Below are positions 34,363-44,233 of a stretch of DNA of 64,000 nt, in pieces. Positions within the stretch are counted from its first letter, which is position 1. The number at the start of each line of letters is the position of its first letter. The notes under the pieces were generated by a model. It made no database searches. It worked only from the letters and a program-made list of their open reading frames with translations, and had not been told where the DNA came from. The DNA lies in contig NZ_JAHUTN010000007.1 in NCBI RefSeq assembly GCF_019209935.1, positions 1 through 64,000 on the forward strand, written 5' to 3'. Position numbers and translations under genes: made by a program. The stretch comes from Corynebacterium sp. TAE3-ERU16 (GTDB lineage: Bacteria > Actinomycetota > Actinomycetes > Mycobacteriales > Mycobacteriaceae).

Positions 34363-34425
34363 TCCACCGCACAACGCCACCGACACCACCGAGACGATCC
34401 AGAGACGATTCGAGGATGAAAGCCC

Positions 34426-35334
34426 ATGACGAACAACCCCGACGACGCCGCGACCCCCGCCACGGCACCGGCGGCACCGGGTGCCGCGAACAGGTTCTAC
34501 ACCGGGCAGCCCCCGGTCCACCTGCGCAACAGTGAGCACGACCGAGACATCGACGACCACACCGCGGTGATCACCTCCGTGTCCGAACCCTGCCCGTCCA
34601 TCGTCCGGATCACGGCGAGAATACCCGGGGCGGGCGCCAATCCGGCGTGGAGGAGCGCCAACGTGGCGATACGGTTGTATCTGTCCGAACGGTACGGCGA
34701 CCACACCCGCGTCTACACGGTGCGCGACTTCCTGGAGGACACCGGGGAGGTGGTCGTCGACATCGTCCAGCACGGGCACGACTCGCCGATGATGCTGTTC
34801 AGCCGCGACGCCCACGTCGGCATGGAGTTCTCGCTCACCGGCCCCAGGGTGCACTTCACCATCCCACCCCGCGAGCAGGACGAACCTGTCGCACTGTTCG
34901 CGGACGCCACCGCCATTCCCGCGCTCGTCAGCATCTTCGACCGCACCGCCGGGAAACTCCCCGGCGAGCTCTATCTCGTCGCCGGGGACAGGGCCGCAGT
35001 CAACGAGATCACGCTCCCCGGTGACCTCCGACTGACCCACATCGACCCGGAGGACACAGGAGATCCCCAGCCGTTGTCCACGTGCGCGAGGGCACTGGAG
35101 AATCCCACCTCGTACGTCGTGTGGGCGGCCGGGGAGCGCGCGGAGATGGCCTCGATCCGCAGCTACTTCCGCGACGAGGTCGGCATGGACAAGTCCCGGG
35201 TCAGCGTCGCCGGATACTGGCGCATCGGTGTCGGCAACGACGAGATCGACCGGGCGCGCAAGAGGTTCTACGAGAAGAAGCGCGCCGAGGGCGCGAAGCT
35301 GGAGGACTTCAACGACCTCGACGTCGGCATCTGA
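34426..35334 (+). CDS. Siderophore-interacting protein (FAD-dependent ferric-siderophore reductase)
   Basis: A 302-residue protein of the SIP/ViuB flavin reductase family, which frees iron from imported siderophores by reduction in the cytosol. It has the FAD-binding RLYLSERY-like segment replaced by IRLYLSERYGDHTRVYTVRDF (about 84-104; RxYT is the key motif), the middle FSLTGPR and the C-terminal YWRIGVGNDEID. It follows the ATPase by 63 bases and is probably the last gene of the DtxR-controlled operon. Confidence 0.88.
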   Translation: MTNNPDDAATPATAPAAPGAANRFYTGQPPVHLRNSEHDRDIDDHTAVITSVSEPCPSIVRITARIPGAGANPAWRSANVAIRLYLSERYGDHTRVYTVRDFLEDTGEVVVDIVQHGHDSPMMLFSRDAHVGMEFSLTGPRVHFTIPPREQDEPVALFADATAIPALVSIFDRTAGKLPGELYLVAGDRAAVNEITLPGDLRLTHIDPEDTGDPQPLSTCARALENPTSYVVWAAGERAEMASIRSYFRDEVGMDKSRVSVAGYWRIGVGNDEIDRARKRFYEKKRAEGAKLEDFNDLDVGI

Positions 35335-35495
35335 GGCCCCGGGCCGGCACCGGGAGAGGCGACGGTCCGGGCGTCGGATGCCCGATCATCCGGCCGGGCG
35401 GGTCGGGCGGTGCGGCCGGGGTGCATGTGTGGCGCGCCCGGGAACGCCGGTTCCCACCCCGCCGCACCGTCGTGGCACCGGGTCCGTGACATGAC

Positions 35496-35531
35496 GGGTG
35501 GACGGGGACAGTCAAGCGTCCCCGTCCACCC
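35496..35531. terminator. Terminator hairpin of the pta-ackA operon
   Basis: GGGTGGACGGGGA and TCCCCGTCCACCC form a perfect 13-bp stem with a 10-base loop, 7 bases after the ackA stop. It may also stop the siderophore operon from the other side. There is no clear T-tract. Confidence 0.75.
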
Positions 35532-35538
35532 CGACCAC

Positions 35539-36747
35539 TCAGCGGCTGCGGTTGGCCAGCTCGACCGCGTAGCGGGCGATGGCCAGCTCCTCGTTCGTCG
35601 GGATGACGAAGACCTTGACCGGGGAGTCGTCGGTGGAGATCTGCCGGGCGGCGCTGCTGCGCTCGGCGTTGCGCTCCGGATCGATACGGATGCCGAAGTT
35701 CTCCAGGTTCGCCATAGCGTCCGCACGGACGTTCGCGGCGTTCTCCCCGACGCCGGCGGTGAACGTGATCGCGTCGACCCGGCCGAGGGCGATCATGTAG
35801 CTGCCGATGTAGCGGCGCAGCTGGTGGATGTAGACGTTGTAGGCGAGGAACGCGTCCTCGTTGTGCTCCTCGATGAGCTCACCGAGCGCGCGGAAGTCGT
35901 TGACCCCGGAGATGCCCTTCACACCGGAGTCACGGTTGAGCAGGCGGTCGATCTCGTCGATGGACATGCCCGCGGAGCGGTGCAGGTGGAAGACGATGCC
36001 GGGATCTATGTCGCCGGAGCGGGTTCCCATGACGAGGCCCGCGAGCGGGGTCATGCCCATGGAGGTGTCGATCGCGCGGCCGCCGCGGACCGCGGTGGCC
36101 GATGCACCGTTGCCCAGGTGCAGGGTGATCTGGTTGACCTCCCCGGCGGGCATACCGAGCATCTCCGGGACATGCCTGGAGACGTACTCGTGGCTGGTGC
36201 CGTGGAAACCGTAGCGGCGGATGCCGTGCTCCGCTGCGACGTCCTTGTTGATCGCGTAGAGCGCGGCCGCGGGCGGCATGGAGTGGTAGAAGCCGGTGTC
36301 GAACACCGCGACGTGCGGGACATCGGGGAGGATCCTGCGGGCGACCTCGATGCCGTTGATGTTCGCCGGGTTGTGCAGGGGTGCGAGCGGGATCAGGTCC
36401 CGGATCATGCCGAGGATCTCGTCGGTGATGATCTCGGGTGAGGAGAACAGGATGCCGCCGTGGACGACACGGTGCCCGACGGCGGTGATCTCCACCTCGG
36501 CGGGGCCGCAGCCCTGTTCGTTCATCAGCTCGAACGCCATGTCCAGACCGACGTTGTGGTCCGGGATCGGCGCGGTGGTGGTGTAGGTCTCCCCCGCGTA
36601 CTTCAGGGTGACGCGCCCCTCCGGTTCGCCGATCTGCTCGACGAGTCCGGAGGCGAAGGGTTCGTCGGTGGCGTGCCGCTGCGGGTCCACCAGCTGGAAC
36701 TTGATGGAGGACGACCCCGAGTTGAGGACGAGTGCGAGGTCGGACAT
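35539..36747 (-). CDS. ackA: Acetate kinase
   Basis: Converts acetyl phosphate and ADP to acetate and ATP, or the reverse for acetate uptake. The 402-residue length is typical. Motifs: [10 protein letters not shown] at the start, GHRVVHGG (about 93), [10 protein letters not shown] (about 150), HLGNGAS (about 211) and FTAGVGENA (about 328). Its ATG shares one base with the pta stop (TAATG), so the two are translated together. Confidence 0.97.
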   Translation of the reverse strand: MSDLALVLNSGSSSIKFQLVDPQRHATDEPFASGLVEQIGEPEGRVTLKYAGETYTTTAPIPDHNVGLDMAFELMNEQGCGPAEVEITAVGHRVVHGGILFSSPEIITDEILGMIRDLIPLAPLHNPANINGIEVARRILPDVPHVAVFDTGFYHSMPPAAALYAINKDVAAEHGIRRYGFHGTSHEYVSRHVPEMLGMPAGEVNQITLHLGNGASATAVRGGRAIDTSMGMTPLAGLVMGTRSGDIDPGIVFHLHRSAGMSIDEIDRLLNRDSGVKGISGVNDFRALGELIEEHNEDAFLAYNVYIHQLRRYIGSYMIALGRVDAITFTAGVGENAANVRADAMANLENFGIRIDPERNAERSSAARQISTDDSPVKVFVIPTNEELAIARYAVELANRSR

Positions 36748-38126
36748 TACTTGGCTCCTGCCTGGATCGCGGTGATGGCGACGGTGTTGACGATGTCACG
36801 CACGGTCGCGCCACGGGAGAGGTCGTTGACGGGTTTCTTCAGGCCCTGCAGCACGGGGCCGACTGCGAGGGCGTCAGCGGTGCGTTGGACCGCCTTGTAG
36901 GCGATGTTCCCGGCCTCGAGGTCGGGGAACACGAGGACGTTGGCCCGACCTGCGACGGTGGATTCGGGCATCTTCTTCTTCGCAACCCCGGCATCGACGG
37001 CGGCGTCGAACTGGAGCGGTCCGTCGACGGCGACCGACGGATCGAGTTCCCGGGCGGCGGCGACGGCCTGGGTCGCGCGGTCGACGTCCTCGCCGCTTCC
37101 GGAGCTGCCGGTGGAGTAGGACAGGACGGCGACCTTCGGGTCGATGCCGAACTGTGCGGCGGTACGTGCGGAGACCACGGCGATCTCACCGAGCTCTGCG
37201 GCGGTGGGGTTGGGCATGACGGCGCAGTCACCGAAGGACCACAGCCTGCCCTGCAGCACCATGAGGAAGATCGAGGACACGAAGCTCACACCCGGCGCGG
37301 TCTTGATGATCTGGAGCGACGGCTTGATGGTGTGCGCGGTGGTGTGCGCGGCACCGGAGACCATGCCGTCGGCGCGGCCGGTGTGGATCATCATGGTGGC
37401 GTAGTAGGAGATGTCCCGCATGGTCTCGCGCGCCTGCTCGAGGGTGACGCCCTTGGCCTTGCGCAGCTCGGCGAATTCCTCGGCGAACACCTCGGCGTCG
37501 GGGTCGGTCAGGTGGTCGACCAGGTGTGCGGCGGAGAGATCGAGTCCGAGATCCGCGGCGCGGCGCCGGACGTCCTCGACGTCGCCGAGGATCGTCAGCT
37601 CGCAGACGTCCTCCGCCAGCAGCTGGTGGGCTGCGGTCAGGATCCGGTCGTCCTCGCCCTCGGGGAGGACGATGTGCGTGCGCTTCGCGCGCGCCTGACC
37701 GAGCAGCCAGTGCTCGAAGAGCGCGGGGCTCATCACCGGCTCCGGGGCGGCGGCACGCAGACCGGACGCGGCGGCGTCCAGCGCGGCTCCGTCCGCCGGG
37801 TCGGTGAGCGTGACGACGCTGGCGCCGTGGGCCTCGGCCTCGGCGACCGCGAGGTCCGCGAGCGTCGAGTCCGGGCCGGTGGCGATGAGCAGCGGCACCC
37901 CGAGGGCCGCGGCACACCGGGAGTCGAAGTCAATGCTTCCGGTTCCGACGAGCAGCGCGGCGCCGGACCCCAGCGGATCTGACCCGATGACAGCGGACAC
38001 CGACACCTCCCCGTCGATCAACGGCCGAACCTCCAGACCCAGGTGCTCTGCGAGGGGGGCGGTGTCGATCCCGTTGAGGTTGCGGCCGGCTGCGGTGAGC
38101 AGCACCGGGCGGGGGGAGGAAGTCAC
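36747..38126 (-). CDS. pta: Phosphate acetyltransferase
   Basis: Interconverts acetyl-CoA and acetyl phosphate. The 459-residue protein has an N-terminal regulatory-like region (1-130) and the PTA catalytic domain (about 135-455) with [27 protein letters not shown] and [15 protein letters not shown] 38126 is chosen because AAAGGA lies 8 bases upstream; the open frame continues upstream without coding character. The pta-ackA order, with fprA divergent, is as in C. glutamicum. Confidence 0.95.
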   Translation of the reverse strand: MTSSPRPVLLTAAGRNLNGIDTAPLAEHLGLEVRPLIDGEVSVSAVIGSDPLGSGAALLVGTGSIDFDSRCAAALGVPLLIATGPDSTLADLAVAEAEAHGASVVTLTDPADGAALDAAASGLRAAAPEPVMSPALFEHWLLGQARAKRTHIVLPEGEDDRILTAAHQLLAEDVCELTILGDVEDVRRRAADLGLDLSAAHLVDHLTDPDAEVFAEEFAELRKAKGVTLEQARETMRDISYYATMMIHTGRADGMVSGAAHTTAHTIKPSLQIIKTAPGVSFVSSIFLMVLQGRLWSFGDCAVMPNPTAAELGEIAVVSARTAAQFGIDPKVAVLSYSTGSSGSGEDVDRATQAVAAARELDPSVAVDGPLQFDAAVDAGVAKKKMPESTVAGRANVLVFPDLEAGNIAYKAVQRTADALAVGPVLQGLKKPVNDLSRGATVRDIVNTVAITAIQAGAK

Positions 38127-38593
38127 GTGGAGTCCTTTCTGTGTGTCGCGCTGGCGCATGCGGCCACAGCGTGACGCGTCATGCGGCCGGGACACCTGCA
38201 TTGTGGCACAGGCTGGCTTCTGTCGTTGTCTGTGATTCACTACATAGTTTAGACACGGAAACCCGGCCGGACACCCGAAACCGGTGACCCGGGCGCCACC
38301 GGAACGACGTCTCACCCGAAAACCTCCGGGAACACCCCTGTACACAGCCCCGCGGGGCCCCGGCGTGAAGTTCCACACCCCCAACCACGGGGGCGACCCC
38401 GGTCGAATCCCCCGCCCACGGAGGTCCCGTTCCGGACGTCGGAACACGCCTGGACGGAAACTGGGCGGGAAAACGTGACCCGGACCACCGACATGGGTGC
38501 GCGTGAAGGATATCCTGGCATGATTCCGCACCGACCGCGTACAGTAGTCAGAGCTGTCTATTTTCCGTTCTGTCCTCGACGATTTCACCAAGG
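38127..38593. other. Divergent promoter region between pta and fprA
   Basis: About 467 bases without a gene. On the left, TAAACT reading toward pta (about 38251-38256, minus strand) is a possible -10. On the right, AGGATATCCT (about 38507) is a 10-base palindrome and TACAGT (about 38540) a possible -10 for fprA. The GC-rich middle has only chance frames. Acetate-responsive regulators act on pta-ack in C. glutamicum, but I cannot confirm their sites here. Confidence 0.45.
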
Positions 38594-38605
38594 ATGTCCA
38601 CTGAT

Positions 38606-39970
38606 ATGTCTCGTCCCCTCCGGGTAGCCGTGATCGGAGCCGGCCCAGCCGGCATCTACGCCTCCGATCTGCTGATGAAGTCCGACACCGATGTCGCCAT
38701 CGACCTCTACGAGCGCATGCCCGCGCCGTTCGGGCTTATCCGCTACGGCGTCGCCCCCGATCACCCGCGCATCAAGGGCATCGTGATGTCACTGCACAAG
38801 GTGCTGGACAAGCCGGAGCTGCGCCTCCTCGGCAACGTCGACATCGGCAGTGACGTCACCGTCGAGGAACTGAAGGAGTACTACGACGCCGTGGTCTTCT
38901 CCACGGGCGCGACGGGCGACCGGGATCTCGACATCCCGGGCTCCGACCTCCCCGAGCACTACGGCGCCGGAGAGTTCGTCGGTTTCTACGACGGCAACCC
39001 CGACTTCTCCCGCGAGTGGGACCTGTCCGCGAAATCCGTAGCCGTCGTCGGCGTCGGCAACGTCGCACTAGACATCGCCCGCGTCCTCGCCAAGACCGGT
39101 GATGAACTCCACGTCACCGAGATCCCGGACAACGTCTACGAGTGCCTGAAGAACAATCAGGCCACCGAGGTCCACGTCTTCGGTCGCCGCGGTCCCGCCC
39201 AGGCGAAGTTCACCCCGCTGGAGCTCAAGGAGCTCGACCACTCCGACACCATCGAGGTCGTCGTCGATCCCGAGGACATCGACTACGACGAGGCCTCCAT
39301 CGAGGCCCGCCGCAACTCGAAGACCACCGACCTCGTCTGCTCCGTCATCGAGCAGTACGCGATCCGCGATCCGAAGGGTGCTCCGCACAAGCTGTTCATC
39401 CACTTCTTCGAGTCCCCGGTCGAGATCATCGGCGAGGACGGCCACGTCGTCGGGTTCACCACCGAGCGCACCGAACTCGACGGAACCGGCAATGTCCGCG
39501 GCACCGGCAAGTACACCACCTGGGACGTCCAGGCCGTCTACCGTGCCGTGGGCTACCGCTCCGATCCCGTGACCGGTATCCCGTTCGACACCTCCCGCAA
39601 CGTCATCCCGAACGACGGCGGACACGTCCTCGACCCGGAGTCCGGCGCACCGATCGCCGGCTACTACACGACGGGCTGGATCAAGCGCGGCCCGGTGGGC
39701 CTCATCGGCAACACCAAGGGCGACGCCAAGGAGACCACCGAGATGCTGCTGGCCGACTGGGCGAACGGCACCCTGGCTCCGGCCGCCAACCCGGACGAGG
39801 ATGCCGTCCTCGAGTTCCTCAGCGGCAAGGGCATCGAGTACACGACGTGGGACGGCTGGCACCGGCTCGACGCCGCGGAGCGCAGGGCCGGCGAGGCCGA
39901 GGGCCGCGAGCGCAAGAAGATCGTCGAGTGGGACGACATGGTCGCCCACGCCAGGGCGAAGCAGGACTAG
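38606..39970 (+). CDS. fprA: Ferredoxin/NADP+ reductase, FprA type
   Basis: A 454-residue two-domain flavoprotein of the adrenodoxin-reductase family that moves electrons between NADPH and ferredoxin. FAD site: VIGAGPAGIYA near the start. FGLIRYGVAPDHPRIK is a family signature. The NADPH site VVGVGNVALDIAR is near 150-162, and the C-terminal GWIKRGPVGLIGNT is diagnostic of FprA. AAGGA lies 11 bases before ATG 38606; ATG 38594, in the same frame, is also possible. It follows the pta-ack promoter region, divergent, as in C. glutamicum. Confidence 0.92.
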   Translation: MSRPLRVAVIGAGPAGIYASDLLMKSDTDVAIDLYERMPAPFGLIRYGVAPDHPRIKGIVMSLHKVLDKPELRLLGNVDIGSDVTVEELKEYYDAVVFSTGATGDRDLDIPGSDLPEHYGAGEFVGFYDGNPDFSREWDLSAKSVAVVGVGNVALDIARVLAKTGDELHVTEIPDNVYECLKNNQATEVHVFGRRGPAQAKFTPLELKELDHSDTIEVVVDPEDIDYDEASIEARRNSKTTDLVCSVIEQYAIRDPKGAPHKLFIHFFESPVEIIGEDGHVVGFTTERTELDGTGNVRGTGKYTTWDVQAVYRAVGYRSDPVTGIPFDTSRNVIPNDGGHVLDPESGAPIAGYYTTGWIKRGPVGLIGNTKGDAKETTEMLLADWANGTLAPAANPDEDAVLEFLSGKGIEYTTWDGWHRLDAAERRAGEAEGRERKKIVEWDDMVAHARAKQD

Positions 39971-40040
39971 CCCCATGCACCCGGGTTTCTCCGCCCCCGT
40001 CCCCCGCCCGTGGCCTCCACGGTGGGACGGGGGCTCCCGG

Positions 40041-40078
40041 TGTCCGGGGCACCCACCGGGACTGGGGTGCCCCGGACA
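40041..40078 (+). terminator. Terminator hairpin after fprA
   Basis: TGTCCGGGGCACCC and GGGTGCCCCGGACA form a 14-bp perfect stem with a 10-base loop. It ends 8 bases before the -10 of the next gene. Confidence 0.75.
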
Positions 40079-40098
40079 GCTGACAGTATGCTTGAGGG

Positions 40099-40605
40099 AT
40101 GAACACCTACTTCACCGTGTCCAATCTGAACCAGATGAGCGCCCTCGAGGTGCACCGGATCTACAAGCTGCGGGTGGATGTCTTCGTCAACGAGCAGCAG
40201 TGCCCCTACGCTGAGATCGACGACACCGACGCCCTGCCGGACACCCTCCACATCCGGGCCAACGACCGTGCCGGTGCACTGGCCGGCTACGCCCGCATCC
40301 ATCCGGACACCGGTGCCGGGTTCCGGGCGAAGTGCGGTGGCGGGGTCGACATCGGGGACGAGCGTGTCCTCTGGCAGTTCGGGCGGTTCTGCCTGGCCCC
40401 CGGGGCACGTGGCACCGGGTTGGGTGCCGAGATCATGAAGGACGCACTGAAGCTCGCGAAGGAGCAGAACCCGGGCGCCGACGTCGCGTTGACCGCGCAG
40501 ACCGCGCTCCGGGACTACTACGAGAGCTACGGGTTCCGGGTCTGCGGTGACGAATTCGACTGGGACGGGATGACGCATCTGCCGATGCTGCGCCCCGCAC
40601 ACTGA
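40099..40605 (+). CDS. GNAT acetyltransferase, ElaA family
   Basis: A 168-residue acetyltransferase. Typical ElaA text is present: YKLRVDVFVNEQQCPYAEID (about 22-41), FGRFCLAPGARGTGLGAEIM with the acetyl-CoA loop (about 93-112) and YYESYGFRVCGDEFDWDG (about 139-156). The substrate is unknown. ATG 40099 is 6 bases after TATGCT (40087-40092), consistent with a leaderless message; TGAGGG just before the ATG is too close to be a good ribosome site. Confidence 0.88.
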   Translation: MNTYFTVSNLNQMSALEVHRIYKLRVDVFVNEQQCPYAEIDDTDALPDTLHIRANDRAGALAGYARIHPDTGAGFRAKCGGGVDIGDERVLWQFGRFCLAPGARGTGLGAEIMKDALKLAKEQNPGADVALTAQTALRDYYESYGFRVCGDEFDWDGMTHLPMLRPAH

Positions 40606-40689
40606 TCCACTCCACACACCGTGGGCACGGGCACCTCGACGTCGTGGTGCGGGATCGACCGGACCCGTCACACGATCGCACCATCACCT

Positions 40690-40730
40690 CCCGCCCCGGG
40701 ACCATGGTCGTCCGAGGTGACCGGGGCGGG
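40690..40730. terminator. Hairpin between convergent acetyltransferase and glutamate decarboxylase genes
   Basis: CCCGCCCCGG and CCGGGGCGGG pair across a 21-base loop that contains a smaller dyad (ACCATGGT). It lies 12 bases after the decarboxylase stop and could serve both messages. Confidence 0.55.
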
Positions 40731-40741
40731 GGCTGTGACGC

Positions 40742-42112
40742 CTAGTGCGCGAAAGACCGTTCCCCGGACACCGGCCCGGCATCACGGATGCGCCCGAGCG
40801 CGCGATCCACGGAGTCGAGGAAGGACTCCGCCATGTCCCGGGAGAAGCCCTCCCTCACGACGACACGGAGAATGGGATCCTGCTCCGCGCCCTCCGGCGG
40901 CGGATAGGCCGGTACCTGCCACCCGTCGCACCGCAGCTCATGGGAGACCTGATAGGCACTGACATCACGGTAGCGCCAGGTCAGAACAGGAATGGCGGAG
41001 CCGTCGGAGACGACCTCGGCGGCGGAATCCCCGCCCAGTTCCCGCGCCAACCAGGTGGCCGTGTCGCGGAGCGCCGTCATGACCTCGGTGTATCCGCGGC
41101 GTCCGAGGCGGAGAAGATTGTAGTACTGACCGACGATCTGGTTTCCGGGACGGGAGAAATTCAGCGTGAAGGTGGGCATGTCCCCGCCGAGGTAGTCGAC
41201 GTGGAACACCAGCTCCTCGGGGAGGTGCTCCGCACCCCTCCACACACAGAACCCGATGCCGGGGTAGGTGAGCCCGAACTTGTGGCCCGAGACGTTGATG
41301 CTGACGACGCGTGACTGACGGAAGTCCCACTCGAGGTCGGGGTCGAGGAAGGGAGCCACGAAGCCACCGGAGGCCGCGTCGACGTGGACGGGTACGTCCG
41401 GTCCCCCTGCCGCGGCCAGCGAGTCCAGTGCCGCACAGATTCCGACGACGTCCTCGTATTCACCCGTGTACGTGGTGCCGAGAATCGCCACGGCACCGAT
41501 CGTGGTCCCGTCACATGCGGCGGCGACCTCATCGGGCTTCACGCAGTAGTCGCCCGGGGACATCGACACATAGCGGGGTGTGACATCGAAATAGCGGCAG
41601 AACTTCTCCCACACGACCTGCACGTTGGTTCCGAGGACCAGTGTGGGGCGCTCGGTGACGTCCCCGGGGTCGACACCGAGCTGCGCGGCACGACGGGCCC
41701 GCCACCGCCACTTCATGGCGAGGCCCGCGAGCATGACCGCCTCCGAGGACCCGATGGATGAGGTGCCGATCGCACCGGTACCGGTGGGGCCGTGGAACAG
41801 ATCCGAGATGATGGCGACGCAGCGTTCCTCGATGCGCGAGGTCGAGGGGTACTCGTCCTTGTCTATGGAGTTCTTGTCGAACGCCTCGGCCATGAGCTTC
41901 TCGGCCTGCGGCTCCATCCACGTGGTGACGAACGTCGCGAGATTGAGCCTGGCGTTGCCGTCTAGCATCATCTCGTCGTGGATGAGACGGTAGGTGGCGT
42001 CAGGATCCATGGGATCGTCCGGAAGCCGGTGGGAGGGAACCTCACCGGCGCCGAAACGGCCCGCGTAGGCGGGGGTCACTGTACGGTCGTCGTGGTCGTC
42101 GTTGTCTGCCAT
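40742..42112 (-). CDS. gadB: Glutamate decarboxylase
   Basis: PLP enzyme that turns glutamate into GABA and CO2, consuming a proton. The 456-residue length is typical. The PLP lysine is in INVSGHKFGLTYPG (about 277-290); HVDAASGGF (about 245) and TSTIGSSEA-like text (GTSSIGSSEAVMLAG, about 118) support the family. ATG 42112 is 6 bases after TAGAAT (42119-42124, minus strand), so the message is probably leaderless. No GABA antiporter gene is nearby, so an acid-resistance pair is not complete here. Confidence 0.92.
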   Translation of the reverse strand: MADNDDHDDRTVTPAYAGRFGAGEVPSHRLPDDPMDPDATYRLIHDEMMLDGNARLNLATFVTTWMEPQAEKLMAEAFDKNSIDKDEYPSTSRIEERCVAIISDLFHGPTGTGAIGTSSIGSSEAVMLAGLAMKWRWRARRAAQLGVDPGDVTERPTLVLGTNVQVVWEKFCRYFDVTPRYVSMSPGDYCVKPDEVAAACDGTTIGAVAILGTTYTGEYEDVVGICAALDSLAAAGGPDVPVHVDAASGGFVAPFLDPDLEWDFRQSRVVSINVSGHKFGLTYPGIGFCVWRGAEHLPEELVFHVDYLGGDMPTFTLNFSRPGNQIVGQYYNLLRLGRRGYTEVMTALRDTATWLARELGGDSAAEVVSDGSAIPVLTWRYRDVSAYQVSHELRCDGWQVPAYPPPEGAEQDPILRVVVREGFSRDMAESFLDSVDRALGRIRDAGPVSGERSFAH

Positions 42113-42238
42113 ACGCAAATTCTATACAGCGGTCATCGTTTCGTGCAGCAGATGAGCGTTCCGTCGGCACCGGGCGGGCACCCCGGACGGGCCGCCACCC
42201 CGAGGGCGGGAATGCACCGTGGAACCGAGGGGCCGTGT

Positions 42239-43465
42239 TCAGTGGGTCGGCCCCCCCGGTGCGTGCACCTCGATGGCGGAGGCCGCCGCGGTGGCGCGCT
42301 CGCGGGCGGTGCCGGTGTCCTCCGCGGTGGCCAGTGCGACGCCCATCCGGCGGCGGGTGAACGCCTCCGGTTTACCGAAGATCCGGACGTCGGCCTCGGC
42401 GACGGCGAGCGCGGCGCCGAGGCCGCTGTAGCTCACGGCCGGGGCATCGACACCGCCGTAGATGACGGCGGAGGCGCCCGGTGAGATGAGGGTGACGTCG
42501 ATCGGCAGACCGAGGATCGCGCGGGCGTGGAGTTCGAACTCGGAGAACCGCTGGGACGCCATGGTGACCATGCCGGTGTCGTGGGGCCGGGGCGAGACCT
42601 CCGAGAAGTAGACGTCGTCCCCGAGAACGAAGAGCTCCACGCCGAACACCCCCCGCCCCCCGAGGGCGTTGGTGATGCGCGCGGCGACGGAGCGGGCGTT
42701 GTCCGCCGCGGCGGGGCTCATCCGCATCGGCTGCCAGGACTCGACGTAGTCGCCGTCCTGCTGACGGTGGCCGATGGGCTCGCAGAACCAGGTCGCCGGT
42801 TGTCCGGTCGCCGGGTCCGTCGAGCGCACGGTGAGCAGCGTGATCTCGTAGTCGAACTCGACGAACCCCTCGACGATGACACGGTCTCCCGCGACCCTCG
42901 CCCCGGCCCGGGCGTACTCCCAGGCACGGTCGACCTCGTCGGCGGCGCGGATCACGCTCTGGCCCTTCCCGGAGGAACTCATGACGGGCTTTACCACGCA
43001 CGGGAAACCCATCTCCCCGACCGCCTCGACGAACTCCGCGTGGGTGGAGGCGAACGCGTAGGAGCTGGTGGGCAGACCGAGTTCCTCGGCCGCCAGGCGG
43101 CGGATACCCTCGCGGTTCATGGTGAGCCGGGTGGCGCGCGCGGTGGGGACGACAGTCGCGAGGCCCTCCTCCTCGATCTCGGCGAGGGCGTCGGTGGCCA
43201 GCGCCTCGATCTCGGGGACGATGAAGTGCGGGCGGACCTCCTCCACGAGTGCCCTGACGGCCGCCGCGTCGGTCATGTCCAGGGTGTGGTGGGTGTGGGC
43301 GACCTGCCCCGCGGGTGCGCCCTCGTACCGGTCCGCAGCGTGCACCTCCACGCCGAGACGCTGGAAGGCGATGGTGACCTCCTTGCCCAGTTCCCCGGCC
43401 CCCAGCAGGAGGACCCGGGTGGCTGAGCCGGTCTGCGGTGTTCCGATCATCTCTGGGGTGTACAT
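42239..43465 (-). CDS. purT: Formate-dependent phosphoribosylglycinamide formyltransferase
   Basis: ATP-grasp enzyme of purine synthesis that formylates GAR directly from formate. The 408-residue protein has the N-terminal [12 protein letters not shown], the ATP-grasp core ([17 protein letters not shown], about 145-161) and [14 protein letters not shown] (about 293-306), all diagnostic of PurT/PurK. ATG 43465 has GAGGA 9 bases upstream; ATG 43450 is also possible. Confidence 0.94.
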   Translation of the reverse strand: MYTPEMIGTPQTGSATRVLLLGAGELGKEVTIAFQRLGVEVHAADRYEGAPAGQVAHTHHTLDMTDAAAVRALVEEVRPHFIVPEIEALATDALAEIEEEGLATVVPTARATRLTMNREGIRRLAAEELGLPTSSYAFASTHAEFVEAVGEMGFPCVVKPVMSSSGKGQSVIRAADEVDRAWEYARAGARVAGDRVIVEGFVEFDYEITLLTVRSTDPATGQPATWFCEPIGHRQQDGDYVESWQPMRMSPAAADNARSVAARITNALGGRGVFGVELFVLGDDVYFSEVSPRPHDTGMVTMASQRFSEFELHARAILGLPIDVTLISPGASAVIYGGVDAPAVSYSGLGAALAVAEADVRIFGKPEAFTRRRMGVALATAEDTGTARERATAAASAIEVHAPGGPTH

Positions 43466-43611
43466 CTACCGTGTCCTCACGTTTTTCTACGGGCGCTTCT
43501 CGTGGTGCAGTATCGCACAGGGGCGGACGCCGCGGGAGAGGATGGGGCGCTCCCTGCTGCCGTGCCGGTCGCCCACCGGAACACGGTACGGCATCCGCGG
43601 ACCGGAACCGC

Positions 43612-43617
43612 TACCAT
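43612..43617 (+). promoter_or_regulatory. -10 element of the phosphoribosyltransferase gene, leaderless start
   Basis: TACCAT ends 6 bases before ATG 43624 with no ribosome site in between. Confidence 0.5.
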
Positions 43618-43623
43618 CGACCC

Positions 43624-44136
43624 ATGGCCTACCATGCAGACTCGACCGATCTCGAGACCAAGGAAATTCTGACCTGGGAGGGCTTCGGTGCCGCGTCCCG
43701 GGAACTCGCCCAGATCGTGGTGGACAGCGACTTCGACCCGGAGATCATCATCGCCGTCGCCCGCGGCGGCCTCCTTCCGGCCGGTGCGCTGAGCTACGCG
43801 ATGGGGGTGAAGCTCGCCGACACGATGAACGTCGAGTTCTACACCGACGTCCACGAGACCCTGCCCGACCCGGTGCTGCTGGAACCCCTGCTGGACACCT
43901 CCGCCATCGCCGGCAGGAAACTGCTCGTCGTCGACGATGTCGCCGATTCCGGGCGGACCCTGGCCCTCGTCCTCGAGATCCTGGAGAAGGCCGGCGCGGA
44001 GTGTCGTTCCGCCGTGCTGTACGGAAAGTCCCAGTCGGTGATCCGGCCCGACTTCGTCTGGAAGCACACCGACGAGTGGATCGTGTTCCCGTGGTCGGCC
44101 GAGCAGCCCGTGGTTCCGTCGACCGAAGAGGACTAG
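43624..44136 (+). CDS. Phosphoribosyltransferase family protein
   Basis: A 170-residue type I PRTase-fold protein. The PRPP-binding motif is LLVVDDVADSGRTL (about 100-113), and AVARGGLLPAG (about 42-52) is the upstream PRPP loop. The form resembles xanthine/guanine-type salvage enzymes. The base specificity cannot be told. Gene position beside purT supports a purine role. Confidence 0.85.
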   Translation: MAYHADSTDLETKEILTWEGFGAASRELAQIVVDSDFDPEIIIAVARGGLLPAGALSYAMGVKLADTMNVEFYTDVHETLPDPVLLEPLLDTSAIAGRKLLVVDDVADSGRTLALVLEILEKAGAECRSAVLYGKSQSVIRPDFVWKHTDEWIVFPWSAEQPVVPSTEED

Positions 44137-44233
44137 CCGGTTGCGGCGGGTGTCTCGCGCCATCCGTCAGCCCACGGGTTGATTCTGGTGGAAACCCTTG
44201 CGGCCACGCTCCGGCGGGACGCACACTGTTTCC

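Noticed and set aside
38395..38420. GGTCGAATCCC resembling a tRNA T-loop
   Set aside because: The flanking bases do not fold into acceptor, D or anticodon stems.
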